From: a virus
DNA: 64,000 nucleotides
IMG/VR virus record: IMGVR_UViG_3300023184_000038
Location: 62,001-126,000 of that record
Direction: 5' to 3' (one strand)
Shown here: one piece after another, positions 1 to 9,609 of the stretch
How the letters are laid out: each line of letters starts with the position of its first letter
Position numbering within the stretch: the first letter of the stretch is position 1
Notes under the pieces: generated by a model
Seen by the model: the letters and a program-made list of their open reading frames with translations, nothing else
Databases searched by the model: none
What the model was told of the DNA's origin: nothing
Made by a program: the position numbers and the translations under genes

Positions 1-2091
1 CTAAATGCATATGTAGATGGATTGCAATCAATTGTAACTACTGAAGACCCAGTGGTTCCAAGGAGAACAAATTCATTAGAACGGGTAATGAATCGTAGTG
101 TAACTCAAGTGTTGTTTACTGGTCGTCGTCAAGTTACAACTATTGATTTATATTTGAGTATTGCCTCAGAGGGTAATAGTCATGCTCATTATTTCTTATT
201 AAAGTATGGAGTCAATAAAAATGAATTTATTCAACATTGGCAAAAAACTTATAAAGGTGCGGAATATACTTCTAAATTATCTGAAAATCAAGCTGATGAA
301 ATTTTAGAAGAATATACAATTAATCTTACTGCTATAGCAAAACAAGGTAAATTAGAACCTCTAATCGGTCGTACTAAAGAAATTGATGATATTATTAATG
401 TCTTGGCTAAACGATTTAAATCTAATGTTCTTATGGTTGGAGATCCGGGCGTTGGTAAAACTGCAATAGTTGAAGGTATTGCTCAAGCAATTATTAATTT
501 AGAAGTACCTGAATTTTTACAAGGACATGAATTATATTCTTTAGAAATTGGATCTTTACTCGCTGGAAGTAAATATCGTGGAGATTTTGAAGAAAAGGTA
601 AAACATGTTATTGATGCCCTTAATACAAAAAAGAAAGCAATTCTTTTTATTGATGAGGCTCATACAATGCAAAGTGGCGGAGGATCTAATAACGGAAGTG
701 TAGATTTTGCTAATATGATTAAACCTGCAATTACTAAAGGAACATTAAAAGTAATCGCAAGCACTACTTGGGAAGAATATTACGAATCTTTTGAAAAAGA
801 TCGTGCCCTAATGCGTAGATTCTATAGAGTTTCAATTGATGAACCTTCACATGACTCTACTATTCGTATCCTTAAAGGATTGAGTGCAAGATTAAATGAT
901 TTTCATACAGTTGAAATTACTGATGACGCAATTAATACTGCTGTAGATACTGCTGATAGGTATATACATGATAGAAAAAATCCAGATAAATCAATTGATT
1001 TATTGGATGCGGCTTGCGCTAAACAACGGGTATTGGAAAACAAAGGCGCTCTTATTACTAAAGAATTGATTTATGAGCAAGTAGAAAAATTTACAGGTGT
1101 TCCTGCTGATAAATTAAGTGGCGACAATTTTAGTAGAATTAGTACACTAGAAGTTAATGTAAAAAGTAAACTATACGGTCAAAATGAAACTGTTGATAAA
1201 GTACTTGAACGTGTATATGTTAGTTTTGCTGGAATCAATAACGATACTAAACCTATTGCTAGTTTCTTATTCTTAGGACCAACTGGAACAGGTAAAACTG
1301 AACTTGCTAAACTATTAAGTAAAAATCTAGAAATGCCATTACTTAAGTATGATATGTCAGAATATAGTGAAAAACATTCTGTATCAAGTTTAATTGGTCC
1401 TCCTCCTGGCTATGTTGGATTTGGTGATAGTCAAGTGGGCGGTGGCAGACTTATATCTGATTTAAGTAAAAATCCACATAGTGTTATGTTATTTGATGAA
1501 GTTGAAAAAGCACATCCGGATATATTTAATATCTTTTTACAATTACTAGATGAAGGAAGAATTACCGGCAGCAATGGTAAAATGGTAAGTTGTAAAAATA
1601 CCATTATTATTATGACTAGTAATTTGGGATCTAGTGATGGTGAAAAGAATAATATTGGATTTGGCTCACAAGAAAAAACAGGCGAAGATGATAGAGCCTT
1701 AAAGGAATTCTTTAAACCAGAATTTAGAAATCGGTTAGATATGGTTTGTAAATTTAATAAACTTGACCAACTTTCTATTAAGAAAATTGTTATTAAATTT
1801 ACTGAAGAGTTGAAGAAAAGTTTAATAGATAAGCATAACATTTCATTAACTTTATCTGAATCTGCAATTGAGCATTTGGCTGATAAAGGGTATGATAATA
1901 AATTAGGTGCTAGACCGTTAGCAAGAAAAATTGATGAACTTATTAGAGTTCCGCTTAGTAAAAGGATTTTATTTGACAAAATTAAAAATTCTAATATAAC
2001 CGCAATTTGCGAAAATGATGAAATTACATTTAATGTGGTTCAAAAATCAACAGCCAGGGTAAATGAAAATGGGATTATTGAAATTAGTTAA
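1..2091 (+). CDS. clpA: ClpA-family AAA+ unfoldase, 5' end outside the window
   Basis: An ATP-driven hexameric unfoldase that would thread proteins into ClpP. The frame is open to base 1 and residues there still belong to the Clp N-domain, so the true start lies upstream. D1 has Walker A GDPGVGKT (439-462) and Walker B ILFIDEAH; D2 has GPTGTGKT (1276-1299) and LFDEVEKAH. There is no ClpB-type middle coiled coil between D1 and D2, which favours ClpA over a disaggregase. An IGF tripeptide at 1654-1662 sits where the ClpP-docking loop is expected. No clpP is in the window, so host ClpP or a phage ClpP elsewhere is implied (inference). A clpS start is found at the far end of the window. Confidence 0.9.
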   Translation, partial: LNAYVDGLQSIVTTEDPVVPRRTNSLERVMNRSVTQVLFTGRRQVTTIDLYLSIASEGNSHAHYFLLKYGVNKNEFIQHWQKTYKGAEYTSKLSENQADEILEEYTINLTAIAKQGKLEPLIGRTKEIDDIINVLAKRFKSNVLMVGDPGVGKTAIVEGIAQAIINLEVPEFLQGHELYSLEIGSLLAGSKYRGDFEEKVKHVIDALNTKKKAILFIDEAHTMQSGGGSNNGSVDFANMIKPAITKGTLKVIASTTWEEYYESFEKDRALMRRFYRVSIDEPSHDSTIRILKGLSARLNDFHTVEITDDAINTAVDTADRYIHDRKNPDKSIDLLDAACAKQRVLENKGALITKELIYEQVEKFTGVPADKLSGDNFSRISTLEVNVKSKLYGQNETVDKVLERVYVSFAGINNDTKPIASFLFLGPTGTGKTELAKLLSKNLEMPLLKYDMSEYSEKHSVSSLIGPPPGYVGFGDSQVGGGRLISDLSKNPHSVMLFDEVEKAHPDIFNIFLQLLDEGRITGSNGKMVSCKNTIIIMTSNLGSSDGEKNNIGFGSQEKTGEDDRALKEFFKPEFRNRLDMVCKFNKLDQLSIKKIVIKFTEELKKSLIDKHNISLTLSESAIEHLADKGYDNKLGARPLARKIDELIRVPLSKRILFDKIKNSNITAICENDEITFNVVQKSTARVNENGIIEIS

Positions 2092-2815
2092 AAATCATAC
2101 GGAGTCGCCGGGCATTGATTTTCATGAGTTTAGGGATATATTGTATTATGACAAATATAAATATCGAGCTCGGATATCTATTTCCGGTGTACGATTTACT
2201 ATGTATACAAAAACGATACAGTCTTTTGTTAGGCTGATTAATCGTAGTCATGAATATAAATCTTATTCCACTATACAGCCAAAACAACTAGAGGAAATTA
2301 GAAAAAATATAGATTCTATTTCAAATTATATTACCTATAGGAATGATATACAAAAAAACAAATTAGGTAGTATTAGAATTGAAGGGAATCGTGTAAGTGT
2401 TTTCAGCAATGAGTTATCAGTATTACAACGGTTAACTGAACTGGGCAATATTGAAGTTGAGTATACCGAAGTTATTATGAGTGAGTTTGCAGGAGTAAAA
2501 TATTTTGCAAATACGCCTAAATATAATTTTAGAGTGTATTTGAAGCGTAAACGGATAGAACCTACCACGATTAAGGATTTTTCTAATGTTATAAATAAAA
2601 CAAAAGATTTATATCCTAGTTCCTCGCTTTCGGCATGGCTAATGGCAACAACCGTCGGTTCTGCAAGGTTTAAGTACTACAGTTGGCAATATAGCCATTC
2701 ATCTGCTACGCATTTTATTGATTTTAATAATGAAAGTACTTTAAGTTATTTAGCATTAATGTACGGTGAATATTTGGGTCATAGGTACAAACTGGAAAAA
2801 CGAATTGTAGAATGA
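2063..2815 (+). CDS. Hypothetical protein, 250 aa
   Basis: Not recognised. The gene overlaps the end of clpA by 29 bases. AGGG lies just before ATG 2063, and a second in-frame ATG at 2069 is also possible. The protein is rich in Tyr, Arg and Lys, with no signal peptide, membrane segment or clear catalytic motif. Its TGA stop touches a GATAAATA box that probably drives the next gene. Confidence 0.7.
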   Translation: MKMGLLKLVKNHTESPGIDFHEFRDILYYDKYKYRARISISGVRFTMYTKTIQSFVRLINRSHEYKSYSTIQPKQLEEIRKNIDSISNYITYRNDIQKNKLGSIRIEGNRVSVFSNELSVLQRLTELGNIEVEYTEVIMSEFAGVKYFANTPKYNFRVYLKRKRIEPTTIKDFSNVINKTKDLYPSSSLSAWLMATTVGSARFKYYSWQYSHSSATHFIDFNNESTLSYLALMYGEYLGHRYKLEKRIVE

Positions 2816-2821
2816 TAAATA
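2814..2821 (+). promoter_or_regulatory. T4-late-like promoter box GATAAATA
   Basis: The sequence GATAAATACTC matches the T4 late -10 element (TATAAATA) in seven of eight positions. It lies 20 bases upstream of ATG 2842. Use of a gp55-type sigma factor is inferred, not shown. Confidence 0.5.
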
Positions 2822-2841
2822 CTCTACAATGGAGTATTTAT

Positions 2842-3021
2842 ATGGCAAAAATAGTTACAGAATCAGTAGTACTTACTTTTAGTAAGATTGCCAAAGATTC
2901 AGACCCGGATAATTTTACAGATGATGATGTAAAATCATTATCTGAAGTTCAATCTGCTCTTATGCAAGTAGCACAAGAATTAATGGGTGATAACATTGTA
3001 GTTGAAGTAATGAGGGCATAA
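2842..3021 (+). CDS. Small conserved-type phage protein, 59 aa
   Basis: Function unknown. The chosen start (MAKIVTESV) follows GGAG with usual spacing; an in-frame ATG at 2812 lies upstream of the late-type promoter box and is less likely. The protein is acidic (DPDNFTDDD) and then helical, with no Cys. It is followed after 2 bases by the next gene, in a short late transcription unit. Confidence 0.65.
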   Translation: MAKIVTESVVLTFSKIAKDSDPDNFTDDDVKSLSEVQSALMQVAQELMGDNIVVEVMRA

Positions 3022-3023
3022 TA

Positions 3024-3410
3024 ATGAGTCAAACTACCACTCTTATTTTATTACCACAAACAACATATGACGGGGGCGGGAATGCTAACGTATATACTGT
3101 TGTTGGAAATTCTCAGCCGGCCGCAGCGTATTATTTAGGTAATCGTGATTTACAAACAGTTAATATTAATTTGACACAAGTAACTGGTAACATAGTTATT
3201 GAAGCAAGTTTAGCAACTACACCAACATCTACTGATTGGTTTAAAGTATATGAATTAGAAGCTAATATTAATGCCGCAGCCAATTCAGCACCATTAATAG
3301 CATCTAATGCATCAGTATATACAAATATTAACGGTAACTTTGTTGCAATGAGGGCAAAAGTAGTAAATTTTGCACACGGGGTTGTAAATTTTACAAAACT
3401 AAGTTATTAA
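3024..3410 (+). CDS. Probable virion-associated protein, 128 aa
   Basis: No family recognised. The protein is rich in Asn, Thr, Val and Ala and poor in charged residues, with an alternating beta-strand pattern typical of small virion beta-sandwich proteins. It sits 2 bases after the previous gene and 2 bases before the next, downstream of a late-type promoter box. A structural role is inferred from composition and position only. Confidence 0.5.
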   Translation: MSQTTTLILLPQTTYDGGGNANVYTVVGNSQPAAAYYLGNRDLQTVNINLTQVTGNIVIEASLATTPTSTDWFKVYELEANINAAANSAPLIASNASVYTNINGNFVAMRAKVVNFAHGVVNFTKLSY

Positions 3411-3412
3411 GC

Positions 3413-4354
3413 ATGAGTAAAACAATTGTAATTATGCCGGGGGGTTTTCATCCCTTCCATGCAGGACACGCTGATTTATATCAGCAAACTAAAAAAGCAT
3501 TTCCCGGCGCCGATGTCTATGTGGCTGCAACTAATGACCAAAGTGAAAGACCTTTTCCCTTTTCTATAAAAGAGAAACTAGCAAAAGTAGCCGGCGTAGA
3601 GTCGGGACATTTTATTCAGGTAAAGAGCCCTTTTCAAGCAAAAGAGATTACACAGAACTATAATCCAGAACAAGATATATTAATTTTTGTTCGGAGTGAG
3701 AAAGATAAAACAGTACCACCATTAGCAGGTGGAACAAAGAAAGACGGAAGTCCTGCTTACTTCCAACCATGGACAGGAAAGAATTTACAACCATTTGGTA
3801 AACATGCTTATCTGGTATACTTAGATACAGTTCAATTTAGCGGAGGACTAACCAGTGCTTCACAGATTCGTGCTGAATGGCCAACGTTAGATATTACTGA
3901 AAAAAGTAACAGGGTAATGTCATTATATCCAGCCGCGCACAAGAATAAAAAGTTACAAAACAATATTATACGTATGCTAGATTTAGCAATGAACAGCCAA
4001 CAAGTTGTAGCAAAGCCCTCTGCTGTTAGTTTGAAACCAGTTGGAATACGTGAATCTAATGTGTTTACCAATGCACGAATGAATGCAATTAAAGCAGGTA
4101 AAAAAACGTTTAATGTACATAACAAAATATATACTGTAACAGGTGATATCAAAGACGAATTAGAAGCAAATAATTCAAAAATAGATAATATTACTGAATG
4201 TTTATATAAAATTAAGCCATTTATTGCAAATGCAACAAGCAAACAAAAAATTAAATTATTGAATTTAATGGTTGAGGCAAAAAACCTTAATAGTAAATCA
4301 ACTACGATACTATCTAATGTGTCCGATTCTGTAGATTATTTGCAGGAAAAATAA
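3413..4354 (+). CDS. Cytidylyltransferase-like nucleotidyltransferase, 313 aa
   Basis: The N-terminal part has the HxGH nucleotidyltransferase signature in GGFHPFHAGHADL (residues ~9-21), and TSASQIR near residue 150 resembles the ISSTxxR motif of the same superfamily (CoaD, TagD, NadD types). Such enzymes join a nucleotide to a phosphorylated substrate; the substrate here cannot be told. The C-terminal third is helical, Lys/Asn-rich and without a recognised domain. It lies between late-type small genes and a glycosyltransferase. Confidence 0.7.
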   Translation: MSKTIVIMPGGFHPFHAGHADLYQQTKKAFPGADVYVAATNDQSERPFPFSIKEKLAKVAGVESGHFIQVKSPFQAKEITQNYNPEQDILIFVRSEKDKTVPPLAGGTKKDGSPAYFQPWTGKNLQPFGKHAYLVYLDTVQFSGGLTSASQIRAEWPTLDITEKSNRVMSLYPAAHKNKKLQNNIIRMLDLAMNSQQVVAKPSAVSLKPVGIRESNVFTNARMNAIKAGKKTFNVHNKIYTVTGDIKDELEANNSKIDNITECLYKIKPFIANATSKQKIKLLNLMVEAKNLNSKSTTILSNVSDSVDYLQEK

Positions 4355-4407
4355 TTCGGTAGTCCTTGTTTGATGTAAATAGTTATATCAAACTTAAAGA
4401 GGACTTC

Positions 4408-5355
4408 ATGGTAACACGAAAAAAGAAAACAGATAATACGGAATCTAACACTATTCCAGTAGAGCAATTGCAAGAAATTGTAGAATCTATTGCTGCTGTC
4501 CCAGTGGCACCGGCCGAACCACCTGCACCGGCCGCACCACAACAAGGGCAAGTACAAGTAAACGTAGACTTTTTAAAAACTACAAGAGTTCATATCTCAA
4601 TGCCATGTTACGGCGGGATGTTAACGGAATCTACATTTATGAGTTTTATTAAATGGGCAAATACTGCTAGACAACTTGGTATTGATTGGACATTAGAAAC
4701 AATGGTCAATGAATCATTAATTAGTCGTGCTAGAAATACACTAACTGCAAAGTTTTTAGATATGCCTGAGGCAACACATTTATTTTTTGTAGATGCTGAC
4801 ATTGGATGGGAGCCATGGCATTTGTTAGTATTACTCAATCGTGACAAAGATGTTATCGGTGGATTATATCCAATGAAAACAATGCCTATTAAATGGGTAG
4901 TTAATGGATTTGAAGGTGCTGAAGAAGGACCAGATGGATTACAAGAAGTAAGTAAAGCGGGAACAGGGTTCTTATTAATGAAGAAAAATGTATTTGAAAA
5001 ATTAAAATCACATCCTGCAGTTAAACAATACAAAAATGATATTGGTCTAGACCCTAAATACGATCAACATTTAAAAACTTACTTTGATACTGCGGTACGT
5101 CAAAATCGTTATTATTCTGAAGATTGGACCTTTTGTGAAAATTACAGAGACATTGGCGGTAAAATTTGGGTAGATAAACGTGTTTTATTACGTCACAGTG
5201 GTTCTTATGTATTTTGTATGGAAAATCAAGAACATTTGATGAACACAGTTGGGCCTATGTACTTAGAACAGGAAAAACAAAAAGCAATAGTTGCTGCAAC
5301 AGCGGCTGCAGTACCCGGGACTGCCCCTTCAGGCATAGTTACATTAGCAACTTAA
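4408..5355 (+). CDS. GT-A type glycosyltransferase, 315 aa
   Basis: Residues ~45-280 read as a GT-A fold: HISMPCYGG at the start of the Rossmann part, LISRARNTL, a metal-binding FVDADIGW (DxD), GGLYPMK, and AGTGFLLMKK followed by SEDWTFCENYRDIGG as in the acceptor half of GT2-like enzymes. The start at 4408 follows AGAGGA; an in-frame ATG at 4366 lacks such a site. The N-terminus is a Pro/Ala-rich linker. It may glycosylate virion proteins or DNA; the substrate is unknown. Confidence 0.75.
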   Translation: MVTRKKKTDNTESNTIPVEQLQEIVESIAAVPVAPAEPPAPAAPQQGQVQVNVDFLKTTRVHISMPCYGGMLTESTFMSFIKWANTARQLGIDWTLETMVNESLISRARNTLTAKFLDMPEATHLFFVDADIGWEPWHLLVLLNRDKDVIGGLYPMKTMPIKWVVNGFEGAEEGPDGLQEVSKAGTGFLLMKKNVFEKLKSHPAVKQYKNDIGLDPKYDQHLKTYFDTAVRQNRYYSEDWTFCENYRDIGGKIWVDKRVLLRHSGSYVFCMENQEHLMNTVGPMYLEQEKQKAIVAATAAAVPGTAPSGIVTLAT

Positions 5356-5374
5356 ATTATATATTCTAAGTAAG

Positions 5375-5394
5375 AAAGGCTCTTAGGAGCCTTT
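5375..5394 (+). terminator. Stem-loop, probable terminator
   Basis: AAAGGCTC-TTAG-GAGCCTTT forms a perfect 8 bp stem with a 4-base loop, 20 bases after the glycosyltransferase stop. There is no long T run after it, only TTTCCC. It separates this unit from the GATAAATA box at 5401. Confidence 0.55.
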
Positions 5395-5400
5395 CCCATT

Positions 5401-5408
5401 GATAAATA
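5401..5408 (+). promoter_or_regulatory. T4-late-like box GATAAATA, 4 bases before an ATG
   Basis: GATAAATATAGT directly precedes ATG 5413. If this is a T4-type late -10 element, transcription would begin at about the start codon, and no Shine-Dalgarno is visible. See the finding on leaderless late genes. Confidence 0.4.
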
Positions 5409-5412
5409 TAGT

Positions 5413-7218
5413 ATGGATATTAAAGAATTAAATTCGTTTAAAGTGTCAGATGCTATTACATTTCATGACCATCTTAATCCTAGGCTGTTTCACGGGAATA
5501 GATTACAACCGGCCGTTGAAAAACAATTAAAAATTATTGCCCAAGATTTTTTACAAGAATTGGGAGTATATGATATTAATGTTAAAGATATAACAGTATC
5601 TGGCTCAAATGCAGCATATAGTTATACTAAGCATAGTGATTTAGATTTACATATATTAGTTGATTTATCTGAACAGCCAAATGATGAAGTATATAAAGAA
5701 TTATTTCATGCGAAAAAAACACTGTATAATGATAGCCATGACATTAAAGTTAATGGAATTCCAGTTGAATTGTATGTTCAAGATGTTGCATTTCCAGTAA
5801 TAAGTTTAGGTGAATATAGTGTATTAAACAATAAATGGATTAAAATTCCAAATAAGCGTAGAAGTAATTTTGACCATACCGATGCTAAAGCAAAGTATGA
5901 AAAATTAGCAAAATTAATAGAATATGCGTTACATGCTAACGATTTAAAACAAGTAAAAAATGTTTTAGAAACTATTAAAAGATACCGACAAACTGGATTA
6001 GAAAAGGGCGGAGAATTTGGCCCTGAAAATATTGTTTTCAAAGCATTGCGTAGCCAAGGCTTAATTACAAAATTATACGATTTAAGAGATAAATTACATA
6101 GTAAAAAATTAAGTTTAAGCGGGATGTATCAAGAAATTGATGAGGGTTTTGATCAACCATATCCAATAATATGGGAAAAGGGTTACCATGGAGATGTTGA
6201 TGCACTTGCTAAATTACCTGATGGTACTTATTTAAGCATTATGTTTAATAAGCAAGATAATGTTAAACCTGATGACAAGACATGGATGGTTGAATTTCAT
6301 AGAAACAACAGCCAAGAAGTAACAGGGGAGGGTGATGCACAAAAAGTATTTGCTACTGTATTGTCTGCCATTCAACAATTTATTATAAAATACAAACCAC
6401 TAAAAATATATTTCTCAGCAAGCAAAGAACCAGCGCCACTGAAACTCAGTAGCCCTGCTGGTGCTAAAGCAAACCCTGAAAGTCGTGCCAAGTTATATGA
6501 TAGATTAGTACTCCGTTATGCTAAATCTTGGGGATATAAGTTTTTCCGCGCTGACAATGGTTCTGATGTTATGTATCAATTTTCAAGAATACCAAAGCAA
6601 AAGACTGTGGGTGAAGATTACACTGGGCAATATGCTGCTGAAAAAACTCCAGTTGTAAGTCCTTATGCCGGCATCAAGGATAATCAATATCGTGGTGGGA
6701 TAAGTGAAGCAGCAGACATGGATTTTGAAGAAGGTGATTGTCCTATATTTGCCATTGCGTTACATCGTCTATCTAAGTTGCCATTAATGGCATTAGTTGA
6801 ATATGATGAAGAACTAGGTAGTACAGTATTAATCCATGCGTATGTAAAACTTGATGATAGATGGCGTCTGGATATCACTGGTGAAACAGATGTAGATTGG
6901 ATGTTACAAAAATATCCAAACAATGGTAACGCCGAAGAAATTGAGATTGGTGAGAAAGATTTGTTAGAATTGGGGTATGGAAAAAGCAAATGTCCTACTT
7001 TGCAACAGGTTCTACCCCATGCTAAAGAAGTTTTACAAAATATAAATGAAGCAAGTGGGTATATTCCAAGCGAAAAACAAAAGAATGATCCACGATTTAA
7101 GACGGCACTAACCGTAGATATTAGGCCAGATGCTATCAAAAAGAATGCAAAAGCATTTTATTGGAACACTAGTCGTGCCGGAATCCCTCCAACGGCAAAA
7201 GCAAACGGCAAAATATAA
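5413..7218 (+). CDS. Multi-domain protein with N-terminal nucleotidyltransferase domain, 601 aa
   Basis: Residues ~60-130 carry the minimal nucleotidyltransferase signature GSNAAYSYTKHSDLDLHI (G64-S65, D76-x-D78), as in KNTase/CCA-type and MNT enzymes. A middle alpha/beta part (~250-400) is unrecognised. Residues ~440-535 begin EEGDCPIFAIALHRL and contain a Cys and a His in an order that could suit a papain-like fold (weak). The last ~55 residues (GYIPSEKQKNDPRF onward) look like a separate module. The N-terminus DIKEL fits an IxE prohead-protease site weakly. It is the first of a run of modular, probably virion-packaged proteins. Confidence 0.6.
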   Translation: MDIKELNSFKVSDAITFHDHLNPRLFHGNRLQPAVEKQLKIIAQDFLQELGVYDINVKDITVSGSNAAYSYTKHSDLDLHILVDLSEQPNDEVYKELFHAKKTLYNDSHDIKVNGIPVELYVQDVAFPVISLGEYSVLNNKWIKIPNKRRSNFDHTDAKAKYEKLAKLIEYALHANDLKQVKNVLETIKRYRQTGLEKGGEFGPENIVFKALRSQGLITKLYDLRDKLHSKKLSLSGMYQEIDEGFDQPYPIIWEKGYHGDVDALAKLPDGTYLSIMFNKQDNVKPDDKTWMVEFHRNNSQEVTGEGDAQKVFATVLSAIQQFIIKYKPLKIYFSASKEPAPLKLSSPAGAKANPESRAKLYDRLVLRYAKSWGYKFFRADNGSDVMYQFSRIPKQKTVGEDYTGQYAAEKTPVVSPYAGIKDNQYRGGISEAADMDFEEGDCPIFAIALHRLSKLPLMALVEYDEELGSTVLIHAYVKLDDRWRLDITGETDVDWMLQKYPNNGNAEEIEIGEKDLLELGYGKSKCPTLQQVLPHAKEVLQNINEASGYIPSEKQKNDPRFKTALTVDIRPDAIKKNAKAFYWNTSRAGIPPTAKANGKI

Positions 7219-7243
7219 CTAACTTCAGTTACATGGGGTTTTT

Positions 7244-7251
7244 GATAAATA
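7244..7251 (+). promoter_or_regulatory. T4-late-like promoter box GATAAATA
   Basis: GATAAATACATTATC lies in the 55-base gap after the previous gene and 22 bases before ATG 7274, which leaves room for a short leader containing CGGAA. This is the best-placed late box for the modular gene run. Confidence 0.5.
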
Positions 7252-7273
7252 CATTATCAGTACGGAACCTTAT

Positions 7274-7960
7274 ATGAAAATAACACAAATCACAGAAACT
7301 ACTACTAGCGGAAGTATTTCCCCGGTCGCCACTGTATTAGGGGCAACTCATACACGAGGAAATCCTAGTATATATGGCGGAAAAAAAGTTAAAAGTATGT
7401 TTTCTGGTAAAAAAACTAAAGAACCATATGGTAATAGCCTTCATGAAGGCGTTGAAATTAGTGAACAAGATTTGATTATGATGCCGGGACTAGGTAATAA
7501 AATAAATCCCGGCTTTATTAGTAAGCAAGATGATAGAACAGATAATGAAATTGCAATGGCTATAAATGATTTGTTTCAATCTGGTAGAAATGCTGAAAAA
7601 ATTTATAAAATGATTGAAGGCCGTAGTGAAGAAGTTGGTCTTGAGGGTTGGGTACAAGAAAAGATTATTAAAGCAAGTGACTATTTAAATACTGTTCGTG
7701 AATATTTAGAAGGACAAGAAATGTCAACTGTAGATGAAGGGCGACCGTTTAGGGGAGTTGATGGTGCATTTGACAGGGGAGATGATGAACGGCATGACTT
7801 AGACAGACCAAGAAAATGGCATGTAGTTATTGATGGAGATATTCAACCCCAAGGATTTAGTGACAGAGAAGATGCAAATATAGCCGGGCACAAAACACTT
7901 GCTGCCAATCCTAATTCTAGAGTAACTCTTAAACAAAAATGGGCGGATGACTATGAGTAA
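7274..7960 (+). CDS. Modular internal-head-like protein, 228 aa
   Basis: The N-terminus MKITQITETT has an I-x-E motif like the cut site in T4 capsid-targeting peptides. Residues ~95-160 (TDNEIAMAINDLFQSGRN to EGWVQEKIIKASDYL) are a helical module I associate with accessory proteins of large phages. A second short module (KWHVVIDGDIQPQGF onward) closes the protein. No enzyme motif is seen. It overlaps the next gene by 8 bases. Confidence 0.55.
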   Translation: MKITQITETTTSGSISPVATVLGATHTRGNPSIYGGKKVKSMFSGKKTKEPYGNSLHEGVEISEQDLIMMPGLGNKINPGFISKQDDRTDNEIAMAINDLFQSGRNAEKIYKMIEGRSEEVGLEGWVQEKIIKASDYLNTVREYLEGQEMSTVDEGRPFRGVDGAFDRGDDERHDLDRPRKWHVVIDGDIQPQGFSDREDANIAGHKTLAANPNSRVTLKQKWADDYE

Positions 7961-9599
7961 TATCTTTGCAGGAATTTTGCTTAATGAATTATCAACTGAT
8001 AAATTAGCAAAATATAAAACAGCAGCCAGTGCGGATGCTACTAAATCTGATCAAGAAGGTAACTTCAAGCGCGGAGATAAAAGATTTAGTGGTATTGTAA
8101 AAGCAACTAATAAACAATTTGCAAATGATGCTAAAAAAGTTAAATTACCGGAAACAGTAACCGATGATGAAGATGATGATTATGTAGAACCGCCGAAGTC
8201 CGGAATTGATAAATTCCGCACTGCAGCTAGTATGGCCAATCTTGCTTTGACTCCGGCAATGTTAGCACAAACGGTTAGTACTGGAGCAAATGCATTAAGT
8301 AAACCCGCTGCTGCAGCAAGCGCCGCAAAGGTAGCGGCAAATCTAGGAGGTAGATTGCTCCCGGCGGCCGGCGCGGCACTTAGCGCGGCCTCAGCCGCAC
8401 ATAGAGCAAGTTTGGGTGATTATACTGGATCCGCGATTGATGCAGCCTCAGGCGCTGCATCTTTTGCCCCGGGCTGGGGAACAGCTGGTTCAATAGCTGG
8501 TATAGGTACTAACTTATTACGAGACCGGTGGAACACTGGTAATTGGTTCCCGACGGATGAACAACTGAAGGCAGCATACGGTAAAAAACCAGATGCACAA
8601 GTAGCACAAGGAGCAAAATCTGCCGCACCTGCACAAGCAGCAAAATCTGCCACTCCTGCACAAGCTGCAGCGCCGGTTGCAAAAACTACAGCCCCAGCCG
8701 CAAACACCAAGGGCTCTTGGCAAGAAATTTACAATTTAAATAAAACAATCATTGGGGCTAATCCCAATCTAATTAAACCGGGACAAAAATTAACATTGCC
8801 AAATGGCACAGTATACACAGTTAAACCCGGGGACTCTCTTAGTAAAATTGCAGCACAATCGGTACAAGAATCAATTTATATGCAATATGATAAAGTACCG
8901 TCTTCCATTATGTATGGTTTACTTGAAGCTAGTCAACAGTCAGCATCAATTAATATACCAAGCGGTCGTGGAATGAGTCCACTAGAGTGGCTGGCATCAT
9001 TAAGTAATAATCCTGACGCAGCAGTTGCCGGCGCTTCCCCTTCAAGGATTAAACCGGCTGGTGCTGCCTCTTCAAGGATTAAGCCGGAAGTTGGTGCTGA
9101 CCATGTAGATAGCACTGTCACTAGCAATACAGGTGACAATATGAGTAAAGCAAAACAATCTGCTGAACAATTCTTAGGTCGTAGAATTAGCAATGATGAA
9201 TGGGACCTTTTACTACGAGCAGTTACTGCTGAAGCAAGCGGCAACACAAAAGAGCAAGCCTGGGTAATGGGTGTTATATTAAATAGAGCTAGGTCAGGCC
9301 GTTGGGGAAGTAGTATCAATAAAGTATTATATGCACCAAACCAATTTCAAGCAGTGACTGGTACTAAGTATAATAGCAATCCAAGTTCTAACTTTACTAG
9401 AGGCCCAAATGCATCTCAACTAGCATCTATTGTAAAAGGTGCTATAGAAGTATTGCCAAATGTAGATCCATCAGTAATGAATTTTACAGCGGCTAATAGT
9501 GCTGCTTATGGAAGAGGCACTAATATTAATTTTAGAAATAAGTTAGCCGCAAGATCAGGCAGTCAACAAATTGGCCAAACTATATTTGGCACCGCATAA
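7953..9599 (+). CDS. Cell-wall hydrolase (SleB/Hydrolase_2 type) with LysM pieces, 548 aa
   Basis: The C-terminal ~130 residues (RAVTAEASGNTKEQAWVMGV, VILNRARSG, APNQFQAVTG) match the SleB-type cell wall hydrolase domain, which cleaves peptidoglycan. Upstream lie an Ala-rich amphipathic stretch (~85-190) and two LysM-like pieces in reversed order: IYNLNKTIIGANPNLIKPGQ, then YTVKPGDSLSKIA. MSPLEWLAS at 8973 is shared with a minus-strand gene. The N-terminus ILLNEL carries an L-x-E site. Start 7953 is chosen over ATG 7947. It probably acts on the wall at infection or lysis. Confidence 0.75.
   Translation: MSNIFAGILLNELSTDKLAKYKTAASADATKSDQEGNFKRGDKRFSGIVKATNKQFANDAKKVKLPETVTDDEDDDYVEPPKSGIDKFRTAASMANLALTPAMLAQTVSTGANALSKPAAAASAAKVAANLGGRLLPAAGAALSAASAAHRASLGDYTGSAIDAASGAASFAPGWGTAGSIAGIGTNLLRDRWNTGNWFPTDEQLKAAYGKKPDAQVAQGAKSAAPAQAAKSATPAQAAAPVAKTTAPAANTKGSWQEIYNLNKTIIGANPNLIKPGQKLTLPNGTVYTVKPGDSLSKIAAQSVQESIYMQYDKVPSSIMYGLLEASQQSASINIPSGRGMSPLEWLASLSNNPDAAVAGASPSRIKPAGAASSRIKPEVGADHVDSTVTSNTGDNMSKAKQSAEQFLGRRISNDEWDLLLRAVTAEASGNTKEQAWVMGVILNRARSGRWGSSINKVLYAPNQFQAVTGTKYNSNPSSNFTRGPNASQLASIVKGAIEVLPNVDPSVMNFTAANSAAYGRGTNINFRNKLAARSGSQQIGQTIFGTA
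8972..8998 (+). repeat. 27-base repeat encoding MSPLEWLAS (copy 1)
   Basis: Identical over 27 bases to the reverse complement of 34513-34539. Here it is internal to the hydrolase gene; there it forms the start of a separate gene. Confidence 0.85.
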
Positions 9600-9609
9600 G
9601 GAATTATAA

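Noticed and set aside
1-2091. ClpB disaggregase
   Set aside because: The middle coiled-coil domain between the two ATPase domains is missing and an IGF-type ClpP loop is present.
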